Of a DNA stretch of 64,000 nt, positions 52,392 to 63,629 are shown piece by piece. A program made the position numbers and the translations under genes. The notes under the pieces are model-generated. The model was not told where the DNA came from. It worked only from the letters and a program-made list of their open reading frames with translations, and searched no databases. This DNA is from Chryseobacterium sp. c4a (GTDB lineage Bacteria > Bacteroidota > Bacteroidia > Flavobacteriales > Weeksellaceae), in the NCBI RefSeq assembly GCF_009900745.1, contig NZ_WXVU01000010.1:124074-188073 (forward strand), read 5' to 3'. Numbering within the stretch: position 1 is the stretch's first letter; every line of letters starts with the position of its first letter.

Positions 52392-55300
52392 TTAAAAACT
52401 GTATTTCGCTCCAATCTGAATTTGATATGGATTACCGGATAAAGGTTCTAAACCACTGGTATTTTTAATGTATTCAAACTGTTTGGTAACCGGATTGAAT
52501 TTTGTTACTTTATACAACGACATATTTCCATAGGATTTATTTACTCCCCATTCTTTATTCAGTAAGTTGGCTACATTAAAAATATCTACAGATAGTTCAA
52601 ATGCGCCTACTTTATCAAATTTAATTTTCTTCGCTACACGTACATCCCAAACACCATAAAATCCGTTTTTACCTCCATTACGTTCAGCTATTTTATTATT
52701 ATAGTCGGTGATATAATTTTTCAATGCTTTTCCTACTTCAGGATCATTCAGTAAAGGCTGGGTCAGATCAGGGAAAATATAAGCAAGGTCATTGCCATCC
52801 ACAAAGTCTCCATTGATGTTTCCACCCGCTGTTACAGAGAAACGTGTTCCTCCGATTCCTGAATATCTTATTCCTAAAGTAAAGCCTGCAATGGTAGGTG
52901 AATTACCATAAATCACTACTTTGTTACGGAACTGATTATCAGAATAAGACATTCTAAGGTTTCTTGGATCACTCTGAACCATTGTAAACAGTGTTGCCGA
53001 GTTGGCCACATTTCCGTTATAAGATGTGTTATCTTTGATATCAGACCATGTATAGCTGGCTGTGATCTCCCCATCTTTCCAGTAGCGGTAACTCGTATCT
53101 ACTACAAAAGAGAACTGATTTACTTTACCATCACTTACAAGTTCAAGTACTCTTCCGAAATTATCATTGATTCGTCCTTTCTTCCAGTCAAAACTTACCG
53201 TCTTACTTTTATCATTATTCGTAATACCGTCAGTTGGGATGAAAACACCTCTTCCGCCTTCATTATCCAGCGTGAAGAATGGATTGGCTGCCATGTTACG
53301 GTCATAATAGAAGTAATTGTTTCTACCCAATGCCATATAAGCAGCAATTCCTGCTCTGAATCTTTCATTAAAGAAATGGGTATATGAAATATTGGCTTTA
53401 TAAACAACCGGAATTCTGGCATCTTTACCAGTATAGTTGATGGTAGGAACCTGCTTCTGAGAAAGGGAAGGAACCGTACTGTAATCATTTCTATAGCTGT
53501 TGAAATCAGGATATGGAACATCTTTACCCGTTACATCCACTGTGGCCAGATGTCTTCCATCGAATACAAGATTATTGATGATCATGTAGTTATTAATGTC
53601 TGAAGAGAATATTCCGGCTCCAAACTTCAGGAAGTCCTTATTCTGCTCATTCATATTCCATTCAAATTGGAATCTTGGCTGGATAACAAATGATTTGATC
53701 TTGTTATCTGTTCTGATTCCCATTTCATCATATAATTTCTGATTGAATTCTGCTTTCGGATAGCCTCCGTAATCGAATCTAAGGCCAGCCATCAAATCAA
53801 GACCTTTAGCAATCTTAGTCTGGAACTGCCCGTAAACTCCTACATTCCAGATATTAGATCTTACTGAAGGGTCATCCATCAAAGGAACTTCTCTGTAGAA
53901 TCTGTAAGGAGTCATTGCATTAAAATTGTCAATTCCCTGGAAATAAAATCTTCCGTTTACCTCACTTCCATATACTGATTTTGCTGATGTATACATGAGA
54001 TCAGCACCGAAAGTATATTTTACCTTATCTGTATTATAATATACATTGTCTACAATCTGGAATACATTATTTTTAAAACTTTCCTGTGCAAAACGATGTC
54101 CTCCGATCTGAATACTGGTAGTTCCCAGTCCAGGAGTTGCAACACTTTCAACAACTGCTCTTGGAACCGGTCTTCCCAATTCGCTGTTTTGATAACTATC
54201 CTGGAAAGTATATAAATACTGAGCCTTCAGTTCATTCGTTAAGTTCGGCTGTAAGTTGGAGCGTAATGTCAACAATAAGCTGTTATCAAGGTTCTTGTCA
54301 TTTCCGTAAGATTCAAAGAAGTTGATGTTGGTATTATCTCCCAATCCGTTTTTATTAAGATCGTAAGTAAAGTTATTTCTTAGTGTCAACAAGTGCTTTT
54401 CATTAATCTGCCAATCTAAACGTAAAAATGCGGCATCAGAATTCCTTACTTTATCAAAGCTTCCGAACTGAGGCCCGTTTCCTACTCCATATTTAGATCT
54501 TGCAATATCCAGAAAGTTGTTCAGAATTTGGGTATTGATGTTCAGCCTCTTCTCATCATCTGCCGATTTGATATCAGCAATCTGCAATGGTCTTGAATCT
54601 AACTGATGATCCCAAGCAACGAAAAAGTGTAATTTATTTTTAATGATAGGCCCACCTAATGAAAATCCGAACTGGGAAGTAGAGAAATCATTTTCTCTTT
54701 TATTCCCTCTGATGTCATAAGGGCTGGAAAGCCAATTGGCTCTCAAATATTCCCAGGCACTTCCTGAAAATTTGTTTGTCCCGGATTTGGTTACGGCACT
54801 TACTGTTCCCCCACCACTTCTTCCCAGTGTGACATCATATTGGTTGGTGGTGATTTTAAATTCACGTACAGCTTCAATTGAGATAGAAAAAGGAGCTCCA
54901 CTTCGGCTGGTAGTAGATCCTGCTGATGTTGGGTTTTTAGCCGTCATCCCATCAATAGTAAAGTTTGTAGAAGAGCCCAACTGCCCGGAAAGATTTCCTC
55001 CTTTTCCACTTAAAGGAGATAGCTCCGTAAGATTGGTAAAGTTTCTTCCGTTTACCGGAAGGATTCCGATGTTCTTTGCTGAGATTGCTGTAGCAGCTCC
55101 CAGGTTACCAATTTTATTCTTTAGGTTTCCGGTAAGTTTCACTTCTTCGATATGCTTTTCACTGCCAAGGTCTACGTTTACGGTCACCTGATCTCCGAAG
55201 TTTACATTATAGCCTTCTCTTTTATCTTCATTTACAATCACCGTATAAGGCCCTCCTAAAGGAATTTCTTTAAAGATATACTCTCCTTTTGAGTTCGTTT

Positions 55301-55475
55301 CTGTTTCCGTTCTGAACCCTGTAGATTCGTTCACAATGGTAACTTTCACTTTTTCCTGAGCGGAACTTCCCGGCCCGGTTACTTTTCCAACAATGGAAGC
55401 CTGCGTAGTCTGTGCATACGCAATGGTTCCAAGTCCTAAAAACAACAACCCCAGTACAATCTTTACTTTTTTCAT
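52392..55475 (-). CDS. Oar-like TonB-dependent receptor with carboxypeptidase regulatory domain
   Basis: A 1027-residue outer-membrane protein. Signal peptide MKKVKIVLGLLFLGLGTIAYAQ, then a carboxypeptidase-regulatory-like Ig domain (SIVGKVTGPG ... TNSKGEYIFKEIPLGGPYTV, about residues 28-100), a plug with PVNGRNFTNLTELSPLSGKG and FKITTNQYDVTLGRSGGGTV, then a long beta barrel ending IQIGAKYSF with terminal aromatic residue. Oar-type proteins lack SusD partners and some bind or secrete proteins. A TACCTTTG box lies 19 bases before the ATG. No repeat-type frameshift is seen. Confidence 0.9.
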   Translation of the reverse strand: MKKVKIVLGLLFLGLGTIAYAQTTQASIVGKVTGPGSSAQEKVKVTIVNESTGFRTETETNSKGEYIFKEIPLGGPYTVIVNEDKREGYNVNFGDQVTVNVDLGSEKHIEEVKLTGNLKNKIGNLGAATAISAKNIGILPVNGRNFTNLTELSPLSGKGGNLSGQLGSSTNFTIDGMTAKNPTSAGSTTSRSGAPFSISIEAVREFKITTNQYDVTLGRSGGGTVSAVTKSGTNKFSGSAWEYLRANWLSSPYDIRGNKRENDFSTSQFGFSLGGPIIKNKLHFFVAWDHQLDSRPLQIADIKSADDEKRLNINTQILNNFLDIARSKYGVGNGPQFGSFDKVRNSDAAFLRLDWQINEKHLLTLRNNFTYDLNKNGLGDNTNINFFESYGNDKNLDNSLLLTLRSNLQPNLTNELKAQYLYTFQDSYQNSELGRPVPRAVVESVATPGLGTTSIQIGGHRFAQESFKNNVFQIVDNVYYNTDKVKYTFGADLMYTSAKSVYGSEVNGRFYFQGIDNFNAMTPYRFYREVPLMDDPSVRSNIWNVGVYGQFQTKIAKGLDLMAGLRFDYGGYPKAEFNQKLYDEMGIRTDNKIKSFVIQPRFQFEWNMNEQNKDFLKFGAGIFSSDINNYMIINNLVFDGRHLATVDVTGKDVPYPDFNSYRNDYSTVPSLSQKQVPTINYTGKDARIPVVYKANISYTHFFNERFRAGIAAYMALGRNNYFYYDRNMAANPFFTLDNEGGRGVFIPTDGITNNDKSKTVSFDWKKGRINDNFGRVLELVSDGKVNQFSFVVDTSYRYWKDGEITASYTWSDIKDNTSYNGNVANSATLFTMVQSDPRNLRMSYSDNQFRNKVVIYGNSPTIAGFTLGIRYSGIGGTRFSVTAGGNINGDFVDGNDLAYIFPDLTQPLLNDPEVGKALKNYITDYNNKIAERNGGKNGFYGVWDVRVAKKIKFDKVGAFELSVDIFNVANLLNKEWGVNKSYGNMSLYKVTKFNPVTKQFEYIKNTSGLEPLSGNPYQIQIGAKYSF

Positions 55476-55493
55476 TTCTTCAAATTAGATGTG

Positions 55494-55501
55494 CAAAGGT
55501 A
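55494..55501 (-). promoter_or_regulatory. -7 promoter box of the Oar-like receptor gene
   Basis: Reverse strand reads TACCTTTG, a full TAnnTTTG match 19 bases before the ATG. Confidence 0.5.
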
Positions 55502-55676
55502 TTTTTACTTTGAGAGGCATCTGTTTAAGGGAGTTTTAACATTTTTTTAATTAAATTAAAACGATATGTTAAATTATTTTAAACACGTGTTTTATTTATT
55601 ACAGAACCAATTGATTGAAGCATGTTACGGATTATTAATTTTCCTCTACTATTTAATTCTATTATTTTTTAAATGA

Positions 55677-57722
<2,046 letters not shown>

Positions 57723-57743
57723 AAATTTCATGTACTGATAATA

Positions 57744-57780
57744 AAAATCTGCAAAATATTTTGCAGATTTTTTGTTTTTT
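57744..57780 (+). terminator. Intrinsic terminator after ligA
   Basis: AAAATCTGCAAAA and TTTTGCAGATTTT form a perfect inverted repeat with a short loop, then a T-run. Confidence 0.85.
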
Positions 57781-57853
57781 AAAACCTACAAGACACTCAC
57801 AATCAAACAGTAAACAGTGGTTAAAAAAATATCAAAGTAATTCTTTAAAAGTT

Positions 57854-57861
57854 TACATTTG
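57854..57861 (+). promoter_or_regulatory. -7 promoter box of the first T9SS leucine-rich-repeat gene
   Basis: TACATTTG, a full TAnnTTTG match 20 bases before the ATG at 57881. Confidence 0.5.
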
Positions 57862-57880
57862 TTGAAAATTAAACTAATCC

Positions 57881-60190
57881 ATGAAAAAAATTTACTTAGT
57901 CCTTCTCATGACTATGTTTTCTGCTCTGCGGGCACAGATTGTCAATATTCCTGATGCCAATTTCAAAAGTATTCTGGTATCTAATGTACCTAATGCTTTT
58001 TTAGCTTATGATCTTATGAATAGTCCTACTATCATTGATAAAAACCATGATGGAGAAATTCAATTATCTGAGGCAGCCAATATTTCAAAACTAAACATCC
58101 GAGTAACTTATTTTCCGGCTAATTATTCTCAACTGTTTGACAATCTCGTTTCAATGGAAGGAATACAAAGCTTTACCAATCTGACTTCTCTTGATATAGA
58201 TGGTCTTCTATTATTACAGACCTTAGATTTGAGTAGTAATACAGAATTATATAAACTGGATGTTAGCAGATGCTATGTACTTTCATCATTAAACGTTCAA
58301 GGGTGCAGCCAGCTACATACTATGAATGTCTTTGCCAGTAAGATACCTTCCATTAATTTGTCCGGACTAACAAACTTATACGATGTAAATATGTCGCGAT
58401 GTCAACTTGAAAACATCTATTTGAATAATAATACGAATCTCAACTCCTTAGCCTTAATAATAAATAATCTGCAGACAATACCTGTAAATCAAACTCCTAA
58501 TTTAAAATTTCTGACCCTTACACAAAACAAAATCAGCACACTTGATTTCAGTAGTTTTCCCAAATTAGAAGCCTTAGGCGTACGTTTCAACAAATTTACC
58601 ACCCTTGATTTGTCACAAAATAAAAACCTTACAAGCTTCTATTGTGATCAGAATCCTTTTCTTAAATCATTGTTCATTAAAAATGGAATTCAAAATTTCG
58701 GTTCTACTGATACTTCAAGCTTCACAGATACTCCAAGCCTTGTTTACATCTGTGCTGATGATTTTGAAATTTCTAACATTATTTCTTTATTACCATCTGC
58801 AAATACGTGTGTTGTCAACTCATACTGTTCATTTACCCCTGGAGGTACATTTTACAACATTCAGGGGAATACAAAAGTAGATGCCAATAATAATGGCTGT
58901 GATTCCAATGATGCCAACAAAGCTTTCCAAAAGTTCAGCATAACAGGAGGTGGAATTACAGGAACTATGATTGCCAATGCATCCGGAGATTTTTCTCTTT
59001 CAGTACAGCCAGGCAGTCATACTGTGACTCCGGTACTTGAAAACCCGACATACTTCAATATTTCTCCTACAAGCTTTACAGCTAGCTTTCCTCAGCAGAT
59101 AAGTCCATTTATTCAAAATTTCTGTATAACTCCGAATGGTGTTCATAATGATTTAGAAACAGTAATTGTACCTGTTACAGAGGCTTCACCAGGCTTTGAA
59201 TCAAAATATAAAATCATTTACAAAAACAAAGGGAATACAATACAATCAGGTACCCTGGTATTTAATTATAATGATAGTGTAATGGATTATATGAGTGCAA
59301 CGCTTGCCCCATCCTCTCAATCTTCCGGAACACTGAACTGGAATTTCACCAACCTTCTTCCTTTTGAAACAAAAGAGTTCACTGTGACTGTAAAATTAAA
59401 TACTCCAATACAAACTCCGGCTTTAAATGGCGGTGATATTCTACATTATACAGCACAAATCAACGGAGCAACAGATGAAACACCGGCTGATAATAATTTC
59501 ACCTTAAACCAAACCGTTGTCAATTCTTTTGATCCAAACGATAAAACCTGTCTTGAAGGAACTTCTATTGCAAAAACTCAGGTTGGAGATTATGTTCATT
59601 ACCTGATCCGATTTGAAAATACAGGAACAGCCAATGCCAGAAATATTGTAGTAAAGGATGAAATTGACACTTCAAAGTTTGATATCTCTTCTTTAGTTTC
59701 ATTAAACGGAAGCCACAGCTATGCCACAAGAGTAACAAATCCCAATACTATAGAATTTATTTTTGAAAACATTCAACTTCCATTTGATAATGATCATAAT
59801 GATGGATATGTTGCCTTTAAAATAAAGACAAAATCCACTTTGAATGTTGGAGACAGTTTTAGTAATACAGCCAATATTTACTTTGATTACAATGCTCCTA
59901 TCATTACCAATACTTTTACAACGTCTGTAACAAGCACATTGGCTACTTCTGAGATCAAAAATGAGAAGAATGTAGTGAGTGTTTATCCTAATCCGGCTAA
60001 AGATATCCTGCATATCAATTCATCTACTGAAGTCAATAAAGTTGTAATCTATGATGCTGCGGGAAGAGTGATTACCTCTATGGGTACAAAAGAAAACGCT
60101 GTAAATATTTCAGAGCTTCCTAAAGGAAATTATGTGATTAAACTATTCTTAAAAGATAAAGTTTCTGTAGAAAAATTCATTAAAGAGTAA
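57881..60190 (+). CDS. T9SS-secreted leucine-rich-repeat protein with C-terminal sorting domain (paralog 1)
   Basis: A 769-residue secreted protein. Signal peptide MKKIYLVLLMTMFSALRAQ; then IPDANFKSILVS and an EF-hand-like loop DKNHDGEIQLSE (about residues 54-65), which suggests calcium binding; leucine-rich repeats (about 90-275: LTSLDIDGLLLLQTLDLSSN and similar); a beta region with DANNNGCDSND; a DUF7619-like domain (VNSFDPNDKTCLEG ... GDYVHYLIRFENTGTANARN, about 560-690); and a type A sorting domain VSVYPNPAKDILHINSS with terminal KGNYVIKLFLKDKVSVEKF. Expected to be cell-surface attached or released through the type IX system. Confidence 0.9.
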   Translation: MKKIYLVLLMTMFSALRAQIVNIPDANFKSILVSNVPNAFLAYDLMNSPTIIDKNHDGEIQLSEAANISKLNIRVTYFPANYSQLFDNLVSMEGIQSFTNLTSLDIDGLLLLQTLDLSSNTELYKLDVSRCYVLSSLNVQGCSQLHTMNVFASKIPSINLSGLTNLYDVNMSRCQLENIYLNNNTNLNSLALIINNLQTIPVNQTPNLKFLTLTQNKISTLDFSSFPKLEALGVRFNKFTTLDLSQNKNLTSFYCDQNPFLKSLFIKNGIQNFGSTDTSSFTDTPSLVYICADDFEISNIISLLPSANTCVVNSYCSFTPGGTFYNIQGNTKVDANNNGCDSNDANKAFQKFSITGGGITGTMIANASGDFSLSVQPGSHTVTPVLENPTYFNISPTSFTASFPQQISPFIQNFCITPNGVHNDLETVIVPVTEASPGFESKYKIIYKNKGNTIQSGTLVFNYNDSVMDYMSATLAPSSQSSGTLNWNFTNLLPFETKEFTVTVKLNTPIQTPALNGGDILHYTAQINGATDETPADNNFTLNQTVVNSFDPNDKTCLEGTSIAKTQVGDYVHYLIRFENTGTANARNIVVKDEIDTSKFDISSLVSLNGSHSYATRVTNPNTIEFIFENIQLPFDNDHNDGYVAFKIKTKSTLNVGDSFSNTANIYFDYNAPIITNTFTTSVTSTLATSEIKNEKNVVSVYPNPAKDILHINSSTEVNKVVIYDAAGRVITSMGTKENAVNISELPKGNYVIKLFLKDKVSVEKFIKE

Positions 60191-60219
60191 CCATTTAAAA
60201 ATCGTTATTTATTCAATAT

Positions 60220-60248
60220 TAAAAGCTGTGAATTTTCACGGCTTTTTT
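60220..60248 (+). terminator. Intrinsic terminator between the two leucine-rich-repeat genes
   Basis: AAAAGCTGTGAA and TTCACGGCTTTT arms with a short AT loop and T-run, so the two paralogs are transcribed separately. Confidence 0.8.
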
Positions 60249-60413
60249 AGTTATTACTACCCTATCCATACTTTCTGTAATTGCATATAATTGACTTATA
60301 CTTTTTAAAAACAAATACACTTAATTAGCAATAATAAGACTTAAACATTACATTAAAAACAAATAAAATAGAATAATTTCAATTTAAAACATTAAAAATG
60401 AGTAAATTATTCA

Positions 60414-60421
60414 TACATTTA
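60414..60421 (+). promoter_or_regulatory. Likely -7 box of the second leucine-rich-repeat gene
   Basis: TACATTTA, one mismatch from TAnnTTTG, 22 bases before the ATG at 60444 and nearly identical to the box of paralog 1. Confidence 0.4.
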
Positions 60422-60443
60422 CATTAACCAACATCACTAAACC

Positions 60444-63062
60444 ATGAAAAATATTTATTTTTTTGTGCTCTTACTAGCACAAGCATCTGCTACTGCGCAA
60501 ATCATTAATTTTCCCGATCCTGCATTCAAAGCAAAACTCGTCTCAGCAACTCCGGCAAATTATGTTGCTTATAATCTCAATGGATCATCAACTGCCATAG
60601 ATACCAACAACGACGGAGAAATTCAGGTAAGCGAGGCTCAAAACATCTCAAAGCTATCATTTAGTAGCACTTCTATTACTGATATTACGGGAATACAGAG
60701 CTTTACCAACCTTACCTCTCTTAATGCATCAGGAAATCCATTGCTTACAACAGTAAATGTGAGTAATATGACCAATCTAAAAGAGGTAGCTCTTTTCACC
60801 AATGCCTTAAATGCAATCAATACACAAGGATGTAACCAACTTGAAAGCTTCTCTTTTAGTGGCAATAGTGGTTCTATTTCGAATCTTAGTTTTTTACAAA
60901 ACCCTTCTTTGAAAAAGCTTGTCATGATGAAAAATACACAATTGGCCAGCGCAGATCTTTCTCATCTTACAGGATTGGAAGATCTTTTTATTGGGGAAAG
61001 TACTAACCTGAGCTTTACAAGTCTAGACTTATCCAACAACATCAATCTGAAGAAAATCCATATTGACAAACCTAACCTTACATCTCTTACTTTCAACACA
61101 TTAAGTCTACTTGAAGATATCACAATCAACAGAACACAAATACCTTCTCTGGATCTTACCAATATCCCCAAACTTAGTGATCTTACTCTCGAAAAAAATT
61201 CATTACTGAATACACTCATGATTCAGAATAATACCAATCTGGAATATGTTCGTATTCAAAATTCACCATTACTTTCTTCTATAAGTGTTCAGGATAAACC
61301 AAAATTACTGGGATTAACCTTATCCAGCACAGGTGTATCCTCGTTAAATCTTACGGGATCACCTAAAATATTCAGTGTATCATTGGGAGGTAATAAAATT
61401 ACGTCTCTCGATGTTTCATCGGTTACAGGTCTTATATTTCTCTCATTGGGTGAAGATTTCCTTACCAGCATTGATGTAAGCCAAAATACAAACTTAAGCT
61501 CTCTGAGTGTAGCCGGTAATGCTATTACGACTGTGAATGTTAAAAATGGAAAACCCAATCTGGACTTCACTGCAAGTCCGAAATCATTAACTCCAAATCT
61601 GGCTTATGTATGTTGTGATACCAATAAAATAAATAAATTTTCCAACATGTTACTTGCTTATGGACAGAATAATGTGGTAATTAACGACTATTGTTCTTTT
61701 GCTCCGGGAGGAATCAACTATGCTGTTAAGGGAAGTACCAAATATGACAGCAACAATAACGGTTGTGATATAAATGACCTGAATAAAGCATCTCAGAAAT
61801 TTAATATCAGCAACGGAAGTATTTCCGGAAGCAGCATTGGAAATTCTTCAGGAAACTACCTTATACCATTACAGGCAGGGACTCATACCATTACTCCTGT
61901 TGTAGAAAATCCTTCTTATTTCACCATCACTCCTTCATCTGTAAATGTAACATTTCCTAATCAGGCAAGCCCGTTGATACAAGATTTCTGCTATACAGCC
62001 AATGGAACTCACAATGATCTGGAAGTTGTGGTCATTCCTGTAGAAGCTGCAGTTCCCGGGTTTGATACCCAATATAAAATTGTTTATAAAAATAAGGGAA
62101 CAGAGCCACAATCCGGGAATATTGATTTTAGTTTTAATAACAGCCTGATGATCTATCAAACTGCAACAGTAGCTCCCAGCACCCAATCAGGTGGAGCAAT
62201 CGGCTGGAATTTCACCAATCTTTTACCTTTTGAAACAAAACAAATCACAGTTACTTTAAAATTAAATACCCCAACACAGACTCCTGCTCTTAATAGTGGT
62301 GATATTCTGCATTATACTGCACAGATAAGTGGGGCAACAGATGAAACCCCAGCTGATAACAATTTTACGCTCAATCAAACCGTTGTCAATTCTTTTGATC
62401 CTAATGATAAAACATGTCTGGAAGGGGCTACTATTGTACAGTCTAAAGTAGGAGATTACGTACATTACCTGATCAGATTTGAAAACACCGGAACAGCCAA
62501 TGCCCGAAATATTGTAGTAAAAGATAAGATAGACACCACAAAATTTGATATCTCTTCCCTGGTAGCATTAAATGGAAGTCATGATTTTGTAACCAGAATT
62601 ACTCAACCTAACATTGCCGAGTTTATTTTTGAAAATATTCAGCTTCCTTCTGATGATGCTAATAATGACGGATATGTGTCATTTAAAATTAAAACCAAAT
62701 CTACTCTGACTCTTGGCGATAGTTTCAGTAATACGGCAAATATTTACTTTGATTATAATCACCCGATCATTACCAATACTTTCACTACAAGTGTTCAGAA
62801 TAAAGAAATTCTCGCAACATCTGAAACGAATGGAAAAATCGATCAGTTCATCATCTATCCAAATCCGGTAAAAGATATTCTCAACATAAAAACTAAAGAG
62901 ACCATCAACAAAATCGAAATTTATGATCTGGCAGGAAGAATTATTAATTCTAAAAATGTAAAAGAAAACTCGGTGAATGTTTCTGATCTGATAAAAGGAA
63001 GCTATCTGATTAAGCTATTCTTAAAAGATAAAGTTTTTGTACAGAAATTCATTAAAAAATAG
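60444..63062 (+). CDS. T9SS-secreted leucine-rich-repeat protein with C-terminal sorting domain (paralog 2)
   Basis: An 872-residue secreted protein built like its upstream neighbour: signal peptide MKNIYFFVLLLAQASATAQ, FPDPAFKAKLVS, EF-hand-like DTNNDGEIQVSE, a longer leucine-rich-repeat tract (about residues 75-365), DSNNNGCDINDLNK, the DUF7619-like domain (FDPNDKTCLEGATIVQSKVG onwards) and a type A sorting domain IYPNPVKDILNIKTKETINK ending in KDKVFVQKFIKK. The C-terminal halves of both proteins are nearly the same by eye while the repeat tracts differ in number and sequence, so ligand regions evolve faster than the shared stem. Confidence 0.9.
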   Translation: MKNIYFFVLLLAQASATAQIINFPDPAFKAKLVSATPANYVAYNLNGSSTAIDTNNDGEIQVSEAQNISKLSFSSTSITDITGIQSFTNLTSLNASGNPLLTTVNVSNMTNLKEVALFTNALNAINTQGCNQLESFSFSGNSGSISNLSFLQNPSLKKLVMMKNTQLASADLSHLTGLEDLFIGESTNLSFTSLDLSNNINLKKIHIDKPNLTSLTFNTLSLLEDITINRTQIPSLDLTNIPKLSDLTLEKNSLLNTLMIQNNTNLEYVRIQNSPLLSSISVQDKPKLLGLTLSSTGVSSLNLTGSPKIFSVSLGGNKITSLDVSSVTGLIFLSLGEDFLTSIDVSQNTNLSSLSVAGNAITTVNVKNGKPNLDFTASPKSLTPNLAYVCCDTNKINKFSNMLLAYGQNNVVINDYCSFAPGGINYAVKGSTKYDSNNNGCDINDLNKASQKFNISNGSISGSSIGNSSGNYLIPLQAGTHTITPVVENPSYFTITPSSVNVTFPNQASPLIQDFCYTANGTHNDLEVVVIPVEAAVPGFDTQYKIVYKNKGTEPQSGNIDFSFNNSLMIYQTATVAPSTQSGGAIGWNFTNLLPFETKQITVTLKLNTPTQTPALNSGDILHYTAQISGATDETPADNNFTLNQTVVNSFDPNDKTCLEGATIVQSKVGDYVHYLIRFENTGTANARNIVVKDKIDTTKFDISSLVALNGSHDFVTRITQPNIAEFIFENIQLPSDDANNDGYVSFKIKTKSTLTLGDSFSNTANIYFDYNHPIITNTFTTSVQNKEILATSETNGKIDQFIIYPNPVKDILNIKTKETINKIEIYDLAGRIINSKNVKENSVNVSDLIKGSYLIKLFLKDKVFVQKFIKK

Positions 63063-63084
63063 CCTTATAAAACAACTCTATAAT

Positions 63085-63116
63085 AAAGGCTGCGAATAGT
63101 TCGCAGCCTTTATATT
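63085..63116. terminator. Bidirectional terminator
   Basis: AAAGGCTGCGAA and TTCGCAGCCTTT, perfect 12-base arms with a TAG loop, placed between convergent genes, A/T-rich on both sides. Confidence 0.85.
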
Positions 63117-63127
63117 TTGACGATATT

Positions 63128-63589
63128 CTATTTAAAAACTAGAATTGCATAACGATTATTCTTCACATCTTTAGGGCTTACCATTCTGAGATGTTCTTTA
63201 TTCTTAAAATAATCTACATAAGAATCTTTAGTAATGGTTTTTCCTTTCTCAGTCTCTTTATATCCTGAATCTAAAATTATTCTAACGTACTGATCGTATT
63301 CTTTTTTACTTGTAAATTCATATTCAATTCTGTCACCAGATTTGTCTTCATACTCAAACTTTCCGATCTTGGATTTGTAATCCGGAGCTTCATATTCAGC
63401 CAATACAAAACCTAATCCTTCTGTTTTGTCATAAAACTTATAGTTAAGGTTTTTCATTTCCTTTTTAAAATCACCCATTCCTAATTTATTGAATGATGCG
63501 AATTGCTCTAAGGTAAAAGCTTGAGCAGAAAGCGAAACGCTTGAAATTATACAGAATAATATAGTTAGTAAACTTATATTTTTTTTCAT
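63128..63589 (-). CDS. Exported hypothetical protein
   Basis: A 153-residue exported protein starting MKKNISLLTILFCIISSVSLSAQ (written as signal peptide with cleavage after AQ). The mature part is mixed alpha/beta with EQFASFNKLGMGDFKKEMKN and YEFTSKKEYDQYVRIILDSG; no family is recognised. The start at 63589 is preferred to the in-frame ATG at 63643, which adds 18 residues ahead of the signal peptide. A TATATTTG box (63613-63606) lies 17 bases before the ATG. Confidence 0.65.
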   Translation of the reverse strand: MKKNISLLTILFCIISSVSLSAQAFTLEQFASFNKLGMGDFKKEMKNLNYKFYDKTEGLGFVLAEYEAPDYKSKIGKFEYEDKSGDRIEYEFTSKKEYDQYVRIILDSGYKETEKGKTITKDSYVDYFKNKEHLRMVSPKDVKNNRYAILVFK

Positions 63590-63605
63590 TTCGTTAATTT
63601 GTGGA

Positions 63606-63613
63606 CAAATATA
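63606..63613 (-). promoter_or_regulatory. -7 promoter box of the exported hypothetical gene at 63589
   Basis: Reverse strand reads TATATTTG, a full TAnnTTTG match 17 bases before the ATG. Confidence 0.45.
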
Positions 63614-63629
63614 AAATAAAAACCATAGG

